Shown: piece after piece, positions 1 to 7,052 of the stretch
Layout of the letters: the number at the start of each line of letters is the position of its first letter
Position numbering within the stretch: the first letter of the stretch is position 1
Assembly: GCA_017396055.1 (NCBI GenBank)
Contig: JAFQND010000205.1
Location: 1 to 11,899, forward strand
Direction of reading: 5' to 3'
Length of the DNA: 11,899 bases
Source: Oscillospiraceae bacterium
Lineage (GTDB): Bacteria > Bacillota > Clostridia > Oscillospirales > Ruminococcaceae
The notes under the pieces: model-generated
Told to the model about the DNA's origin: nothing
Database searches by the model: none
What the model saw: the letters and a program-made list of their open reading frames with translations, nothing else
Translations under genes and position numbers: made by a program

Positions 1-143
1 AGGATAGCACCCTGGATGGCAGCACCTACGGCTACCACTTCGTCTGGGTTCACACCCTTTGAAGGTACCTTGCCGAAGTAGTCTTCCACAATCTTCTGCA
101 CAGCAGGAATACGTGTTGAACCACCTACGAGGATTACTTCGTC
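1..143 (-). repeat. Out-of-place second copy of the DnaK ATPase segment
   Basis: In frame with dnaK, 47 full codons ([15 protein letters not shown] through GAAIQGAI) repeat the segment at 432-575. By direct comparison 32 of 47 residues match. Differences include YF for AT, GV for NL and V for C, and synonymous choices also differ (TCA ACA against TCT ACC in GGST). It is therefore not a recent tandem duplication; it resembles the same segment from another DnaK. The join is at the shared Asp-Ile-Asp codons. It lies exactly at the window edge, which fits a chimeric contig end. Confidence 0.85.
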
Positions 144-1493
144 GATGTCGAAGGTTACTTCGATCTGGGGAACACCGCGGGGAGCAGCGGGGATACCGTC
201 CAGACGGAACATGCCGAGAGTCGTGTTGTCCTTGGCAAATTCGCGTTCGCCCTGCAGAACGTGGATCTCGACAGAGGTCTGACCGTCGGCAGCGGTGGAG
301 AAGACCTGAGACTTCTTGGTGGGGATGGTGGTGTTGCGCTCGATGATGCGGGTCATAACGCCGCCCAGAGTTTCCAGACCCAGAGACAGGGGAGTAACGT
401 CCAGCAGCAGCAGGCCCTTGACCTCACCGCCCAGAACACCGCCCTGGATGGCTGCACCGACAGCGACACACTCGTCGGGGTTCAGGTTCTTGGAAGGCTC
501 TTTGCCGGTAGCTTTTGCTACAGCTTCCTGTACAGCGATAATACGGGTAGAACCGCCGACCAGCAGGACCTTATCCAGTTCGCTTGCTTTCAGACCGGCG
601 TCGGACAGAGCCTGACGAACGGGACCCATGGTAGCTTCAACCAGATCGTGGGTCAGAGCGTCAAACTTGGCGCGGGAAAGGGTCATGTCCAGATTCTTGG
701 GCATACCGGTGGAATCAACACAGATGAAGGGCAGAGTGATCTGTGTGGTGGTCATGCCGGACAGCTCGATCTTTGCTTTCTCAGCAGCTTCCTTCAGACG
801 CTGCATAGCCATCTTGTCGCTGCGCAGGTCAACACCTTCGGCAGTCTTGAATTCATTTACCATCCAGTCGATGATGCGCTGGTCGAAGTCGTCGCCGCCC
901 AGGTGGTTGTTGCCTGCGGTAGCCAGAACTTCCTGTACACCTTCGCCCATTTCGATGATGGATACGTCAAAGGTACCGCCGCCCAGGTCATATACCATGA
1001 CTTTCTGCTCGCCGGATTTGTCCATACCGTAAGCCAGAGCAGCAGCAGTGGGCTCGTTGATAATACGTTTGACATCCAGACCCGCAATGTGGCCGGCGTC
1101 CTTGGTAGCCTGACGCTGAGCGTCGGTGAAGTAAGCGGGAACAGTGATAACAGCTTCGGTGACAGTCTCGCCCAGATAAGCTTCAGCGTCAGCTTTCAGC
1201 TTCTGCAGGATCATGGAAGAGATCTGCTGAGGGGTATAGGTTTTGCCGTCGATGGTGACGTTATTGTTGGTACCCATCTCACGCTTGATAGAAATGATGG
1301 TGCGGTCGGGGTTCATGACAGCCTGACGTTTGGCAACGCCGCCGACCAGTCTTTCGCCGTCCTTGGAGAAAGAAACGACGGAAGGAGTAGTTCTGCCGCC
1401 TTCGTGGTTAGCGATGACAACTGCTTCGCCGTTTTCCCTAACAGCAACGCAGGAGTTGGTAGTACCCAGGTCAATACCGATGATTTTTCCCAT
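1..1493 (-). CDS. dnaK: Molecular chaperone DnaK (Hsp70), partial and anomalous at its C-terminal end
   Basis: DnaK is the cytosolic ATP-driven chaperone that binds exposed hydrophobic peptides and works with DnaJ and GrpE. The ATG at 1493 has a GGAGG site (1503-1507) nine bases upstream. The protein opens with the Hsp70 signature [10 protein letters not shown] (residues 6-15) and carries the phosphate-2 motif [12 protein letters not shown] and the adenosine motif VLLVGGSTR (about 309-317). The linker [15 protein letters not shown] and the start of the substrate-binding domain, up to [12 protein letters not shown] (ending near residue 451), follow in normal order. Then, instead of the expected continuation (ANGIVNV-like), the frame enters another ATPase-domain segment, [14 protein letters not shown], which runs to the window edge. 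The first 451 residues are a typical Gram-positive-style DnaK; the last 46 are misplaced. It is the third gene of hrcA-grpE-dnaK and should be under HrcA/CIRCE heat-shock control. Identity is certain; the true C-terminus is not visible. Confidence 0.97.
   Translation of the reverse strand, partial: MGKIIGIDLGTTNSCVAVRENGEAVVIANHEGGRTTPSVVSFSKDGERLVGGVAKRQAVMNPDRTIISIKREMGTNNNVTIDGKTYTPQQISSMILQKLKADAEAYLGETVTEAVITVPAYFTDAQRQATKDAGHIAGLDVKRIINEPTAAALAYGMDKSGEQKVMVYDLGGGTFDVSIIEMGEGVQEVLATAGNNHLGGDDFDQRIIDWMVNEFKTAEGVDLRSDKMAMQRLKEAAEKAKIELSGMTTTQITLPFICVDSTGMPKNLDMTLSRAKFDALTHDLVEATMGPVRQALSDAGLKASELDKVLLVGGSTRIIAVQEAVAKATGKEPSKNLNPDECVAVGAAIQGGVLGGEVKGLLLLDVTPLSLGLETLGGVMTRIIERNTTIPTKKSQVFSTAADGQTSVEIHVLQGEREFAKDNTTLGMFRLDGIPAAPRGVPQIEVTFDIDEVILVGGSTRIPAVQKIVEDYFGKVPSKGVNPDEVVAVGAAIQGAI
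432..575 (-). repeat. ATPase-domain segment of dnaK, native copy
   Basis: This is the normally placed 48-codon stretch from [12 protein letters not shown] to GAAIQGGVL, which forms part of the adenosine-binding subdomain of the Hsp70 ATPase. It sits just before the interdomain linker, as expected. It is listed because a diverged version of the same stretch recurs at 1-143. Confidence 0.9.
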
Positions 1494-1517
1494 AATAAAT
1501 TTCCTCCGATTCAGATT

Positions 1518-1534
1518 CCGCCGTTGTGCGGCGG
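1518..1534 (-). other. GC hairpin between grpE and dnaK
   Basis: A perfect 6-bp stem (CCGCCG / CGGCGG) with a 5-base loop lies in the 89-base gap between grpE and dnaK, just upstream of the dnaK ribosome binding site. No T-run follows on the minus strand, so it is not a typical terminator. It could be an mRNA processing or stability element that adjusts dnaK against grpE; that role is inference. Confidence 0.5.
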
Positions 1535-1582
1535 GCAGATTGTTTGTATTTCAGCTTCCCTTTTTGGGGGGAGTTTTTTGAC

Positions 1583-2128
1583 TTAGTCGGGATTTGCCAC
1601 AGCGACCATGGCGTGGCGGATGATCTTGCCGCTCATCTGATAGCCCTTCTGCAGGACTGCGGCGATGGTGTTGGCTTCCAGTTCGGGATTTTCCACTCTG
1701 GTAACGGCATAATGCAGATCGGGATTAAAGGGCTTGCCTTCAGCTTCGATTTCTTCAACGCCCATCTTTTTCAGGGTAGAAACCATCGAGTCGAAGATCA
1801 TCTGAACACCCTTGAGGAAGCTTTCATCGGCAGAACCGACCGCAAGTGCTCTCTCGAAATTATCCAGAACAGGCAGCAGCTCACCGATGCATTTGACCTT
1901 TGCGGTCAGACCGATTTCTTCTTTTTCTTTGGTGGTGCGGCGGCGATAGTTGTCAAATTCGGCGATCTTTCTGAGGAGCTGATCCTCCAGATCTGCTACC
2001 TTTGCGGTCAGTTCGGTCTCCTTTTCGGAGAGGACTTCAGCTTCGGGAGCTTCGTCGATATCGGGCTCAACAGCTTCACCTTCGACGGTAGGGATCTCTT
2101 CCTCAGTCAGGATCTCTTTTTCTTCCAC
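1583..2128 (-). CDS. grpE: Nucleotide exchange factor GrpE
   Basis: GrpE is the dimeric exchange factor that releases ADP from DnaK and also acts as a thermosensor. The 181-residue protein has the usual layout: an acidic, disordered N-terminus (residues 1-35), a long coiled coil (about 36-75, with AEFDNYRRRTTKEKEE), the four-helix dimer region with LLPVLDNFERAL (85-95), and the C-terminal beta domain with FNPDLHYAV and GYQMSGKIIRHAMVAV (162-177). Length is normal for Gram-positive GrpE. The start is taken as GTG at 2128, because an in-frame TAA lies three codons upstream and the next Met is inside the dimer domain. The only Shine-Dalgarno-like match, AAAGGA, is about 11 bases upstream. It is 22 bases downstream of hrcA and in the same operon. 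Confidence 0.96.
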   Translation of the reverse strand: MEEKEILTEEEIPTVEGEAVEPDIDEAPEAEVLSEKETELTAKVADLEDQLLRKIAEFDNYRRRTTKEKEEIGLTAKVKCIGELLPVLDNFERALAVGSADESFLKGVQMIFDSMVSTLKKMGVEEIEAEGKPFNPDLHYAVTRVENPELEANTIAAVLQKGYQMSGKIIRHAMVAVANPD

Positions 2129-2150
2129 GTTGGATTACATCCTTTCAGAT

Positions 2151-3233
2151 TTATCGTTCAGTCGGTGCCAGGTCGGTGGGACCACGATTCAGCCGGCTGG
2201 GCTTGCTTCGGTCATCGTCCATGCCTTCGGTCAGAAGACGTGAAACAGTATCGGTAAGGTATTCGGTAAAGGGAAGAATTCTTCCATAGTCCATCCGAAG
2301 AGGTCCCAGAATACCGATGGAACCCATGGAGCGGTTGCCCTGCCGGTAAGGAACAACGATCAGCGCAGAACCTTCGACGGCAAAGGGTGTATCCTGTTTG
2401 CCGAACAGGACCGAGATACCGGTTTTGTGGGCTTCCAGAAGATTGCCCAGCTGATCCTGACTGTTGATCAGGTCGGTATACTGATCCGGCCGGAAAACGC
2501 CTTTTCTCAGAAGACTGGTCTCGTTTTTGATCTCGATGCGCCGTCTGCGCAGCTCCCTTGTGATATCGTATACACCGTAGAGAAGCGGTGCCAGAGGCAT
2601 CGTGCGGCTTCCCAGTGCCAACCCCAGTTCCACCAGCTTTTCGTCTGTCAGTTCATCGATCCGAAGACCGATCAGATTATCACGGACGAGGCGCAGGAAA
2701 AAGCTCAGCTGTTCGGGCATCAGGTCGGCATCCAGCCGACACACCCGGTTTTCTGCGGCACCGCCGGAGGAAGTAACCATGATCGCATACAATCTGCGGC
2801 CAATGGGAAAAGCTTCTACTCTCGTGATGATGGCGTGGCCGGTTTCGCTCATGGTGCTGATAACGGCACAGTCGGTGAGTTTGACCAGCAGATCTGCCGC
2901 ATTGGAGATCAGTGTGCGGGGATTCAGGTCACCTCTGACGATGCGTGAGTCGATGATCTCACGATCCATGTCGGAAAGGGGCTCTTTGTGCATCAGATGG
3001 GAGATATAGTACCGATAGCCAAGGCTGGACGGGATACGTCCGGCAGAGGTATGGGGCTGTGACAGATAACCCATCCGTTCCAGCAGCGCCATATCATTGC
3101 GCACAGTAGCAGAGGAAACGGCCGATTCAAACTGATAGGCGACCGATTTGGAGCCGACAGGATCGCCGCTTTCGATATACTGTTCGACGATCAGCTTGAG
3201 AATCTTCAGCTTTCTCAGTTCAGAATCTTTCAC
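2151..3233 (-). CDS. hrcA: Heat-inducible transcription repressor HrcA
   Basis: HrcA represses the dnaK (and usually groE) operons by binding CIRCE and depends on GroEL for its active fold, so it is titrated away during heat stress. At 360 residues it is slightly longer than many HrcA proteins. The N-terminal winged helix is clear: KLKILKLIVEQYIESGDPVGSK (8-29, split here by eye), then SSATVRNDMALLERMGYL (40-57) and the wing HTSAGRIPS (61-69). The central GAF-like and C-terminal regions contain FPIGRRLYAIMVTSS and GSIGILGPLRMDYGRILPF, both family-typical. The start is GTG at 3233. A GAGG lies only two bases upstream, unusually tight, but no better in-frame start is visible. It is the first gene of the operon, 24 bases from its own CIRCE, implying autoregulation. 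Confidence 0.96.
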   Translation of the reverse strand: MKDSELRKLKILKLIVEQYIESGDPVGSKSVAYQFESAVSSATVRNDMALLERMGYLSQPHTSAGRIPSSLGYRYYISHLMHKEPLSDMDREIIDSRIVRGDLNPRTLISNAADLLVKLTDCAVISTMSETGHAIITRVEAFPIGRRLYAIMVTSSGGAAENRVCRLDADLMPEQLSFFLRLVRDNLIGLRIDELTDEKLVELGLALGSRTMPLAPLLYGVYDITRELRRRRIEIKNETSLLRKGVFRPDQYTDLINSQDQLGNLLEAHKTGISVLFGKQDTPFAVEGSALIVVPYRQGNRSMGSIGILGPLRMDYGRILPFTEYLTDTVSRLLTEGMDDDRSKPSRLNRGPTDLAPTER

Positions 3234-3256
3234 ATCCTCATCTCACTTTTTCTGTT

Positions 3257-3283
3257 TTAGCACTCTTTTACCTCGAGTGCTAA
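3257..3283 (-). promoter_or_regulatory. CIRCE operator (HrcA binding site)
   Basis: Perfect match to the consensus TTAGCACTC-N9-GAGTGCTAA: arms at 3257-3265 and 3275-3283 with a 9-base spacer. It lies between the hrcA promoter and the hrcA start, where bound HrcA would block transcription of hrcA-grpE-dnaK. Confidence 0.98.
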
Positions 3284-3287
3284 ATAT

Positions 3288-3316
3288 AATTTACCACGAT
3301 TTTCTTGGGTTGTCAA
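3288..3316 (-). promoter_or_regulatory. Sigma-A promoter of the hrcA operon
   Basis: On the minus strand a perfect -35 TTGACA (3316-3311) is followed after 17 bases by TAAATT (3293-3288) as the -10. CIRCE begins five bases further downstream, so the operator would cover the transcription start. The -10 is weak, but spacing and context are right. Confidence 0.75.
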
Positions 3317-3475
3317 GACGTATTGGCAAAAAACTCTCAAACAATCTGTGAACAATTTCCGGGATATTTTATAACGAATATTCTGCATGCATCATGACTT
3401 TATGGGGACATCTTTTTCGCATGGCCGGTATATGCGGCTCTTCAGGAGAATTTTTGCAATTTTTTTGACATTTAC
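3317..3475. other. Divergent intergenic region between hrcA and the RpiR-type gene
   Basis: AT-rich sequence between the divergent hrcA and RpiR-type promoters. I see no gene and no terminator in it. It holds a TGCATGCA palindrome near 3386 and a TTGACA at 3465-3470 that is too far (27 bases) from the -10 at 3498 to pair with it. Confidence 0.5.
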
Positions 3476-3483
3476 TTGCAAAA
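3452..3483. promoter_or_regulatory. Inverted repeat, possible operator of the RpiR-type gene
   Basis: An exact 8-base inverted repeat, TTTTGCAA (3452-3459) and TTGCAAAA (3476-3483), separated by 16 bases. The right arm covers the -35 element of the downstream promoter, a position suited to repression. The protein that binds it is unknown; autoregulation by the adjacent RpiR-type gene is a guess. Confidence 0.35.
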
Positions 3484-3503
3484 TATCAAATTCATGTTAT
3501 AAT
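3476..3503 (+). promoter_or_regulatory. Promoter of the RpiR-type regulator gene
   Basis: TTGCAA (3476-3481), a 16-base spacer, and TATAAT (3498-3503) with a TG extension one base upstream (TGTTATAAT). It leaves a leader of about 115 bases before the ATG at 3628. The leader contains a small CCGT/ACGG hairpin (3531-3543) and no recognisable riboswitch. Confidence 0.7.
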
Positions 3504-3627
3504 AGTTGCGTCAGTATGCCGTACACCCGTCCGTCGGGAACGGCTGCTTTCGTACATATATAATAAGGATGCACCGGTTTATCCGGCTTATCCACCATAT
3601 AACGTCACAGAAAACGGAGCACCGCCA

Positions 3628-4500
3628 ATGGATATTCTCGATCAGATCACACAGGCAAGACCCACTTTTTCAAAAGGACAAAAACGCATCGCTGATTTTA
3701 TTACCGCCCATACGGATAAGGCTGCTTTTATGACAGCGGCAAAAATGGGCGCGACCGTAGGCGTCAGCGAATCCACTGTGGTTCGTTTCGCTTATGAACT
3801 GGGATTTGAAGGTTACCCCGAATTGTCCCGCTCTCTTCAGCAGATCATCAAAACACAGCTGACGTCCGTCCAGCGTATCTCGGTGACCCGCGACCGCATC
3901 GGCGACGGCGATGTACTGGAGAAAGTTCTTTCTTATGATATGGACAAGATCCGCCGTACGCTGGAAGAAACTTCCCGGGTTGATTTCCATGCTGCAGCAC
4001 AGGCTATCGCCGCAGCGCGGAATATCTATGTCATCGGCGACAGAAGCGCCAATGCACTGGCAAGATCTATTGATTATTATTTCAGCCTGATGTTCGATAA
4101 CGTGCGGCTGCTGCATACTTCTTCCACCAGCGAACTGTACGAGCAGATGTTCCGTATCAGCCCGGATGACGTACTTATCGGCATCAGCTTCCCGAGATAT
4201 TCCACCCTGACGGTCCGTGCCTGCCGCTTTGCTGCCGATGCCGGCGCAACGGTAGTAGCTGTAACCGACGGAGCCAACTCTCCTCTGGCAAAACTGGCCA
4301 ACTATATTCTTGCTGCGCGCAGCGATATGACCTCTTTTGTGGACGCACTGGTTGCACCTTTCAGCCTGGTCAATGCCCTTATCGTAGCAGTCGGCCTTCT
4401 GAAAGAGGATGAGGTCACTGCGACCTTTGAAAAGCTGGAGAAGATCTGGTCAGAGTATGAAGTCTATCAGGGAACAGTGAAGTCTGAAAGCGGGAAATAA
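3628..4500 (+). CDS. MurR/RpiR family transcriptional regulator (HTH plus SIS domain)
   Basis: These regulators bind DNA through an N-terminal helix-turn-helix and sense a phosphorylated sugar through a C-terminal SIS domain. The 290-residue protein has the family-typical length. The HTH is about residues 34-72, with GATVGVSESTVVRFAYELGF and the hallmark GYPELSRSL. The SIS domain is about 118-256, including ARNIYVIGDRSA, the Ser/Thr-rich loop LLHTSSTSEL, DDVLIGISFPRYS and AGATVVAVTDGANSPLAKLANY. ATG 3628 has GGAG at 3616-3619. It is followed after 109 bases, on the same strand, by three genes that may be its targets. The family is secure; the effector is not, though N-acetylmannosamine-, muramate- or hexose-phosphates are common in the family. 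No terminator is visible after it. Confidence 0.93.
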   Translation: MDILDQITQARPTFSKGQKRIADFITAHTDKAAFMTAAKMGATVGVSESTVVRFAYELGFEGYPELSRSLQQIIKTQLTSVQRISVTRDRIGDGDVLEKVLSYDMDKIRRTLEETSRVDFHAAAQAIAAARNIYVIGDRSANALARSIDYYFSLMFDNVRLLHTSSTSELYEQMFRISPDDVLIGISFPRYSTLTVRACRFAADAGATVVAVTDGANSPLAKLANYILAARSDMTSFVDALVAPFSLVNALIVAVGLLKEDEVTATFEKLEKIWSEYEVYQGTVKSESGK

Positions 4501-4548
4501 GGAGTCACAATATAAAATCAAGCGGTTCTGAGAAAATGTTTTTTTGCT

Positions 4549-4578
4549 GTGACCGTAAAAGCTGCATGCCATTATAAT
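4549..4578 (+). promoter_or_regulatory. Probable promoter of the three-gene cassette
   Basis: A perfect -10 TATAAT (4573-4578) lies 32 bases before the ATG at 4610. The best -35 is GTGACC (4549-4554, four of six matches) with an 18-base spacer. The weak -35 may mean activation or low basal use. Read-through from the regulator gene is also possible. Confidence 0.55.
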
Positions 4579-4609
4579 AGTAGAAATATTTGAGGAGGTT
4601 CCGGACAAA

Positions 4610-5578
4610 ATGAGTGCTAAAATTTCAAAAATTACGATCGTAACACCCCACAAGTATTCTGCATGGCCTTTGATCGGTTCTGTCAAAGGAAAAATGATCT
4701 GTACCTATACCGTTGCGGATAAGCACGATGCTACTGATACCGCGGTTTATCTGAAGACATCCGATACAAACGGACAGACCTGGAGCGAACCCACCGAGAT
4801 CTTCACTGACAAAAAAGGTGTCAAGGGTGCTACCGGCATGGGTTATAACGCCGAAGGCGATATGCTGCTGTGGCATCGCAACGGCAAGCTTGAAGATGTT
4901 CCGGGTGCTCATCAGCTGTACAAGATCGAGGGCACAAAGACCGTGCTGGTCTCCAGCCCCGATTTTTCCCTTCGCAGCGGACATATCGGCAATATTTTCC
5001 AGATTCCGGACAAGGGTCTGTTTGCATTTTACAACACCTATGGAGAGACACGTTCCTGGGGCGTGCTGAAAAGTGCCGACGACGGTTTTACCTGGGAACA
5101 GATACCCGTTGAAGAGAATATTCCGCGGTCCGAATGTCCCGTTGAAATTGAGTGCGCTTGTGTTGAAGGCGATCGGATTCTTGTGCTGGGACGTAAGGAT
5201 GCCGAGGAAGGCACCATCGCAATGTTCCAGATTCAATCCTGCGACCGGGGAGAAACCTGGACAAAGGAATACACCAATATCACCGATTCCTATGGCAATT
5301 CTCCCAGCGTCATCTATGACAGAAAAACCGGCAGAATAAATCTGTATTATTTTGTTCGTTTCGGCGGAGAATTAAAGCGCCGGGTGGTTTATCTGAATGA
5401 TGTCTGGGATGCACCGCTGAATTGGAGTGATTCGGAAGTACTGACCGCAGAACCCTATGGCGGCTGGGATACCGGCAACGTGAAAACCACCGCAGTGGGA
5501 GAGACACATTTCTGCACCTACTATGCCGGAACGCCAACCACAACAGGCGTATATGGCGTGATCGTAGACGATAAATAA
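4610..5578 (+). CDS. Asp-box (sialidase-fold) beta-propeller protein, probably not a classical sialidase
   Basis: This 322-residue protein has two exact Asp boxes of the pattern S-x-D-x-G-x-T-W, SADDGFTW (155-162) and SCDRGETW (210-217), and a degenerate one, SDTNGQTW (51-58). This spacing is typical of six-bladed sialidase-like propellers. There is no signal peptide or membrane segment, so it should be cytoplasmic. Known sialidases carry an Arg-Ile-Pro motif near the N-terminus that supplies the first catalytic arginine; here the matching place reads YSAWPLIGSVKGKMICTYT, without that arginine. It could bind or cleave a glycan derivative by another mechanism. ATG 4610 has AGGAGG at 4594-4599, an excellent site. 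It starts a unit with two further genes 15 and 1 bases apart. The fold is fairly certain; the function is not known. Confidence 0.85.
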   Translation: MSAKISKITIVTPHKYSAWPLIGSVKGKMICTYTVADKHDATDTAVYLKTSDTNGQTWSEPTEIFTDKKGVKGATGMGYNAEGDMLLWHRNGKLEDVPGAHQLYKIEGTKTVLVSSPDFSLRSGHIGNIFQIPDKGLFAFYNTYGETRSWGVLKSADDGFTWEQIPVEENIPRSECPVEIECACVEGDRILVLGRKDAEEGTIAMFQIQSCDRGETWTKEYTNITDSYGNSPSVIYDRKTGRINLYYFVRFGGELKRRVVYLNDVWDAPLNWSDSEVLTAEPYGGWDTGNVKTTAVGETHFCTYYAGTPTTTGVYGVIVDDK

Positions 5579-5593
5579 AAAAGGGGATCGTTT

Positions 5594-6103
5594 ATGACAT
5601 ACTATATCGGTCAGGCACTGGGCGTTATTGCGACGATCTGCTGCCTCATACTTCCGCTGTTTAAGAAAAAATGGCAGATGCTGGTCATGACAGGCCTTGC
5701 CAATATCTTTTTTGGTCTGAATGTCATTCTGATCGGCCAGTTTGGTTCGGCAGTATTCCTCAATGCTGTCGCTGTGATCCAGGCGATCGTTTCTATGTGG
5801 CATGTAAAAGATGAAAAGCCCGTTTCCAACGTGGAAAATATCATCTTTCTGATCCTTTATGTGGGCGGCGGTTTCCTTGGCTATCGGCGGATCGTCGACC
5901 TTCTGCCGATCGTAGGCGCAGTGTTTAACATGCTTGCCACTTTCCAGCGGGATGAACAGAAGACAAGGGCTCTGACTCTGGTCAATGCCAGCATTTATGC
6001 AACCTATTTCGCCATCATCAGATCTTCTTCTATCCTGGCCGAGCTCTGCGGCATAGTTACGGCGGTTGTTGCGATGATCAAATATCGCAAAAAAGAGAAA
6101 TAA
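5594..6103 (+). CDS. YgjV-like small integral membrane protein
   Basis: This 169-residue, highly hydrophobic protein has about six membrane segments (roughly 4-22, 28-47, 50-69, 80-97, 101-118, 125-142, with a further one near 146-163) and a basic C-terminal tail KYRKKEK. The pattern GLANIFFGLNVILIGQFGSA, followed by a second similar half (FNMLATFQRDEQKTRALTLVNASIY, written across two helices), resembles the Imp-YgjV family, whose function is not established as far as I know. The family is reminiscent of small SWEET/PQ-loop transporters, so a small-solute carrier is possible; that is inference. AAGGGG (5581-5586) precedes the ATG, seven bases away. Its place between two soluble propeller-like proteins suggests a shared task. 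Confidence 0.75.
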   Translation: MTYYIGQALGVIATICCLILPLFKKKWQMLVMTGLANIFFGLNVILIGQFGSAVFLNAVAVIQAIVSMWHVKDEKPVSNVENIIFLILYVGGGFLGYRRIVDLLPIVGAVFNMLATFQRDEQKTRALTLVNASIYATYFAIIRSSSILAELCGIVTAVVAMIKYRKKEK

Positions 6104-6104
6104 A

Positions 6105-6989
6105 ATGAAGGAATATTTCGAAATTGCTCATCAGCTGTACCATGTACAGGGATTTGCCAAAGGCAAAGAGCATATGTATTTCTCTTTCACTGATACCATG
6201 GTCAAAACCACGATGGAAGGCACCATTCGCTGTCAGGTGGAGGTAGAAGGCGGTCATCTGGGCGACTGTGATTATTATGACGGAAAGATCTATGCCTCCT
6301 ATGGTGCTTATCCTAAAAACGGAGAGGCGGTCGAATGGAGCGATTTCGAGGTTTGGGTCTTTGATGAAAAGGATCTTCATCTGATTGAACGGATTCCTCT
6401 GACAAAATGCCGGGAGTATATTTTCGATCCTGATGATGTGCGGGGATTCCGGGGAGTTGATGGTACCACCATTGCTCCTGATCCCGTTACCGGTGAACCT
6501 AAAATTTTTACTGCTGCACTGCTGAAGGGCGAGGAGCGGTTTGGTTCTTTGATTCTGCAGTTCGGAATGGACGGCAGCTTTGAACGGGATCATTATATCC
6601 CCATTGCCAATACCAATCTGGGTTTTCAGAATCTGGACTATTGCTGGGAAACCGGTGAGTTCTGGACAACAACTTATCTGGCAGATAAACCTTTCCAGCC
6701 GAAAGAATCGCTTTTCTGTCTCTCCGGTGATCTGAAGACAGTGCGTGAGAAATACTGTTACTACAGCGGTACCGGCTTTGAGGCTCTGCCCGACGGAAAA
6801 TTTTACGGCTCCATTCAGCTGGGGCTCAACGGCAATCGTGCCTGTATTGCTTATCACGGAGACAGGGAGCTGGTATCGCGGCATGTCCGTACCGGCACAA
6901 AGACCGAATTTGAACTTGCACTGATCAAAGATATCACCGGAGATCCCATCGAGGGGAATAGTTATCATGGACTTCCGGTGGGCACCTGA
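6105..6989 (+). CDS. Unrecognised beta-rich protein, possibly a beta-propeller
   Basis: I do not recognise the family of this 294-residue protein. It has no signal peptide or membrane segment. Repeating blade-like motifs are visible: GHLGDCDYYDGKIYASYG (50-67), GTTIAPDPVTGEPKIF (120-135), GFQNLDYCWETGEFWTTTY (173-191) and GTGFEALPDGKFYGSIQ (222-238). Each has a Gly-aromatic or acidic turn followed by a short strand, as in propellers. No Asp box is present, so it is not an obvious duplicate of the sialidase-fold protein upstream. The ATG follows the preceding stop after one base and has no strong ribosome binding site, so translational coupling is likely. A strong terminator five bases after its stop closes the operon. 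The gene is surely real; the propeller fold is inference. Confidence 0.8.
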   Translation: MKEYFEIAHQLYHVQGFAKGKEHMYFSFTDTMVKTTMEGTIRCQVEVEGGHLGDCDYYDGKIYASYGAYPKNGEAVEWSDFEVWVFDEKDLHLIERIPLTKCREYIFDPDDVRGFRGVDGTTIAPDPVTGEPKIFTAALLKGEERFGSLILQFGMDGSFERDHYIPIANTNLGFQNLDYCWETGEFWTTTYLADKPFQPKESLFCLSGDLKTVREKYCYYSGTGFEALPDGKFYGSIQLGLNGNRACIAYHGDRELVSRHVRTGTKTEFELALIKDITGDPIEGNSYHGLPVGT

Positions 6990-6993
6990 TACC

Positions 6994-7022
6994 AAAAGGG
7001 ATGGCCTCAGCCATCCCTTTTT
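6994..7022 (+). terminator. Rho-independent terminator of the cassette
   Basis: A perfect 12-bp stem (6994-7005 with 7010-7021), four-base loop CTCA, with the 3' arm ending in a run of five T. It starts five bases after the stop codon at 6989. The A-run on the other side gives it some bidirectional character. Confidence 0.95.
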
Positions 7023-7052
7023 CTTGTGGAAGATATACGCTGATACATTTCT

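Noticed and set aside
261..1586. 441-codon open frame on the plus strand opposite dnaK
   Set aside because: It is the reverse-complement shadow of dnaK's conserved, strongly biased codons. Long antisense frames over dnaK are a known artefact; no ribosome binding site or family match is seen.
3465..3470. TTGACA as the -35 of the RpiR-type gene
   Set aside because: It is 27 bases from the -10 at 3498; TTGCAA at 3476-3481 with a 16-base spacer fits better.
4501..4609. Operator for the RpiR-type protein before the sialidase-fold gene
   Set aside because: I looked for a copy of the TTTTGCAA repeat. Only a T-run with TTTTGC and an imperfect GTAAAA are present, which is not enough to call a site.
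6078..6995. 305-codon open frame on the minus strand opposite the beta-rich gene
   Set aside because: The plus-strand frame fits the operon spacing and terminator and shows propeller-like motifs; the minus frame starts inside the terminator region and has no recognisable features.
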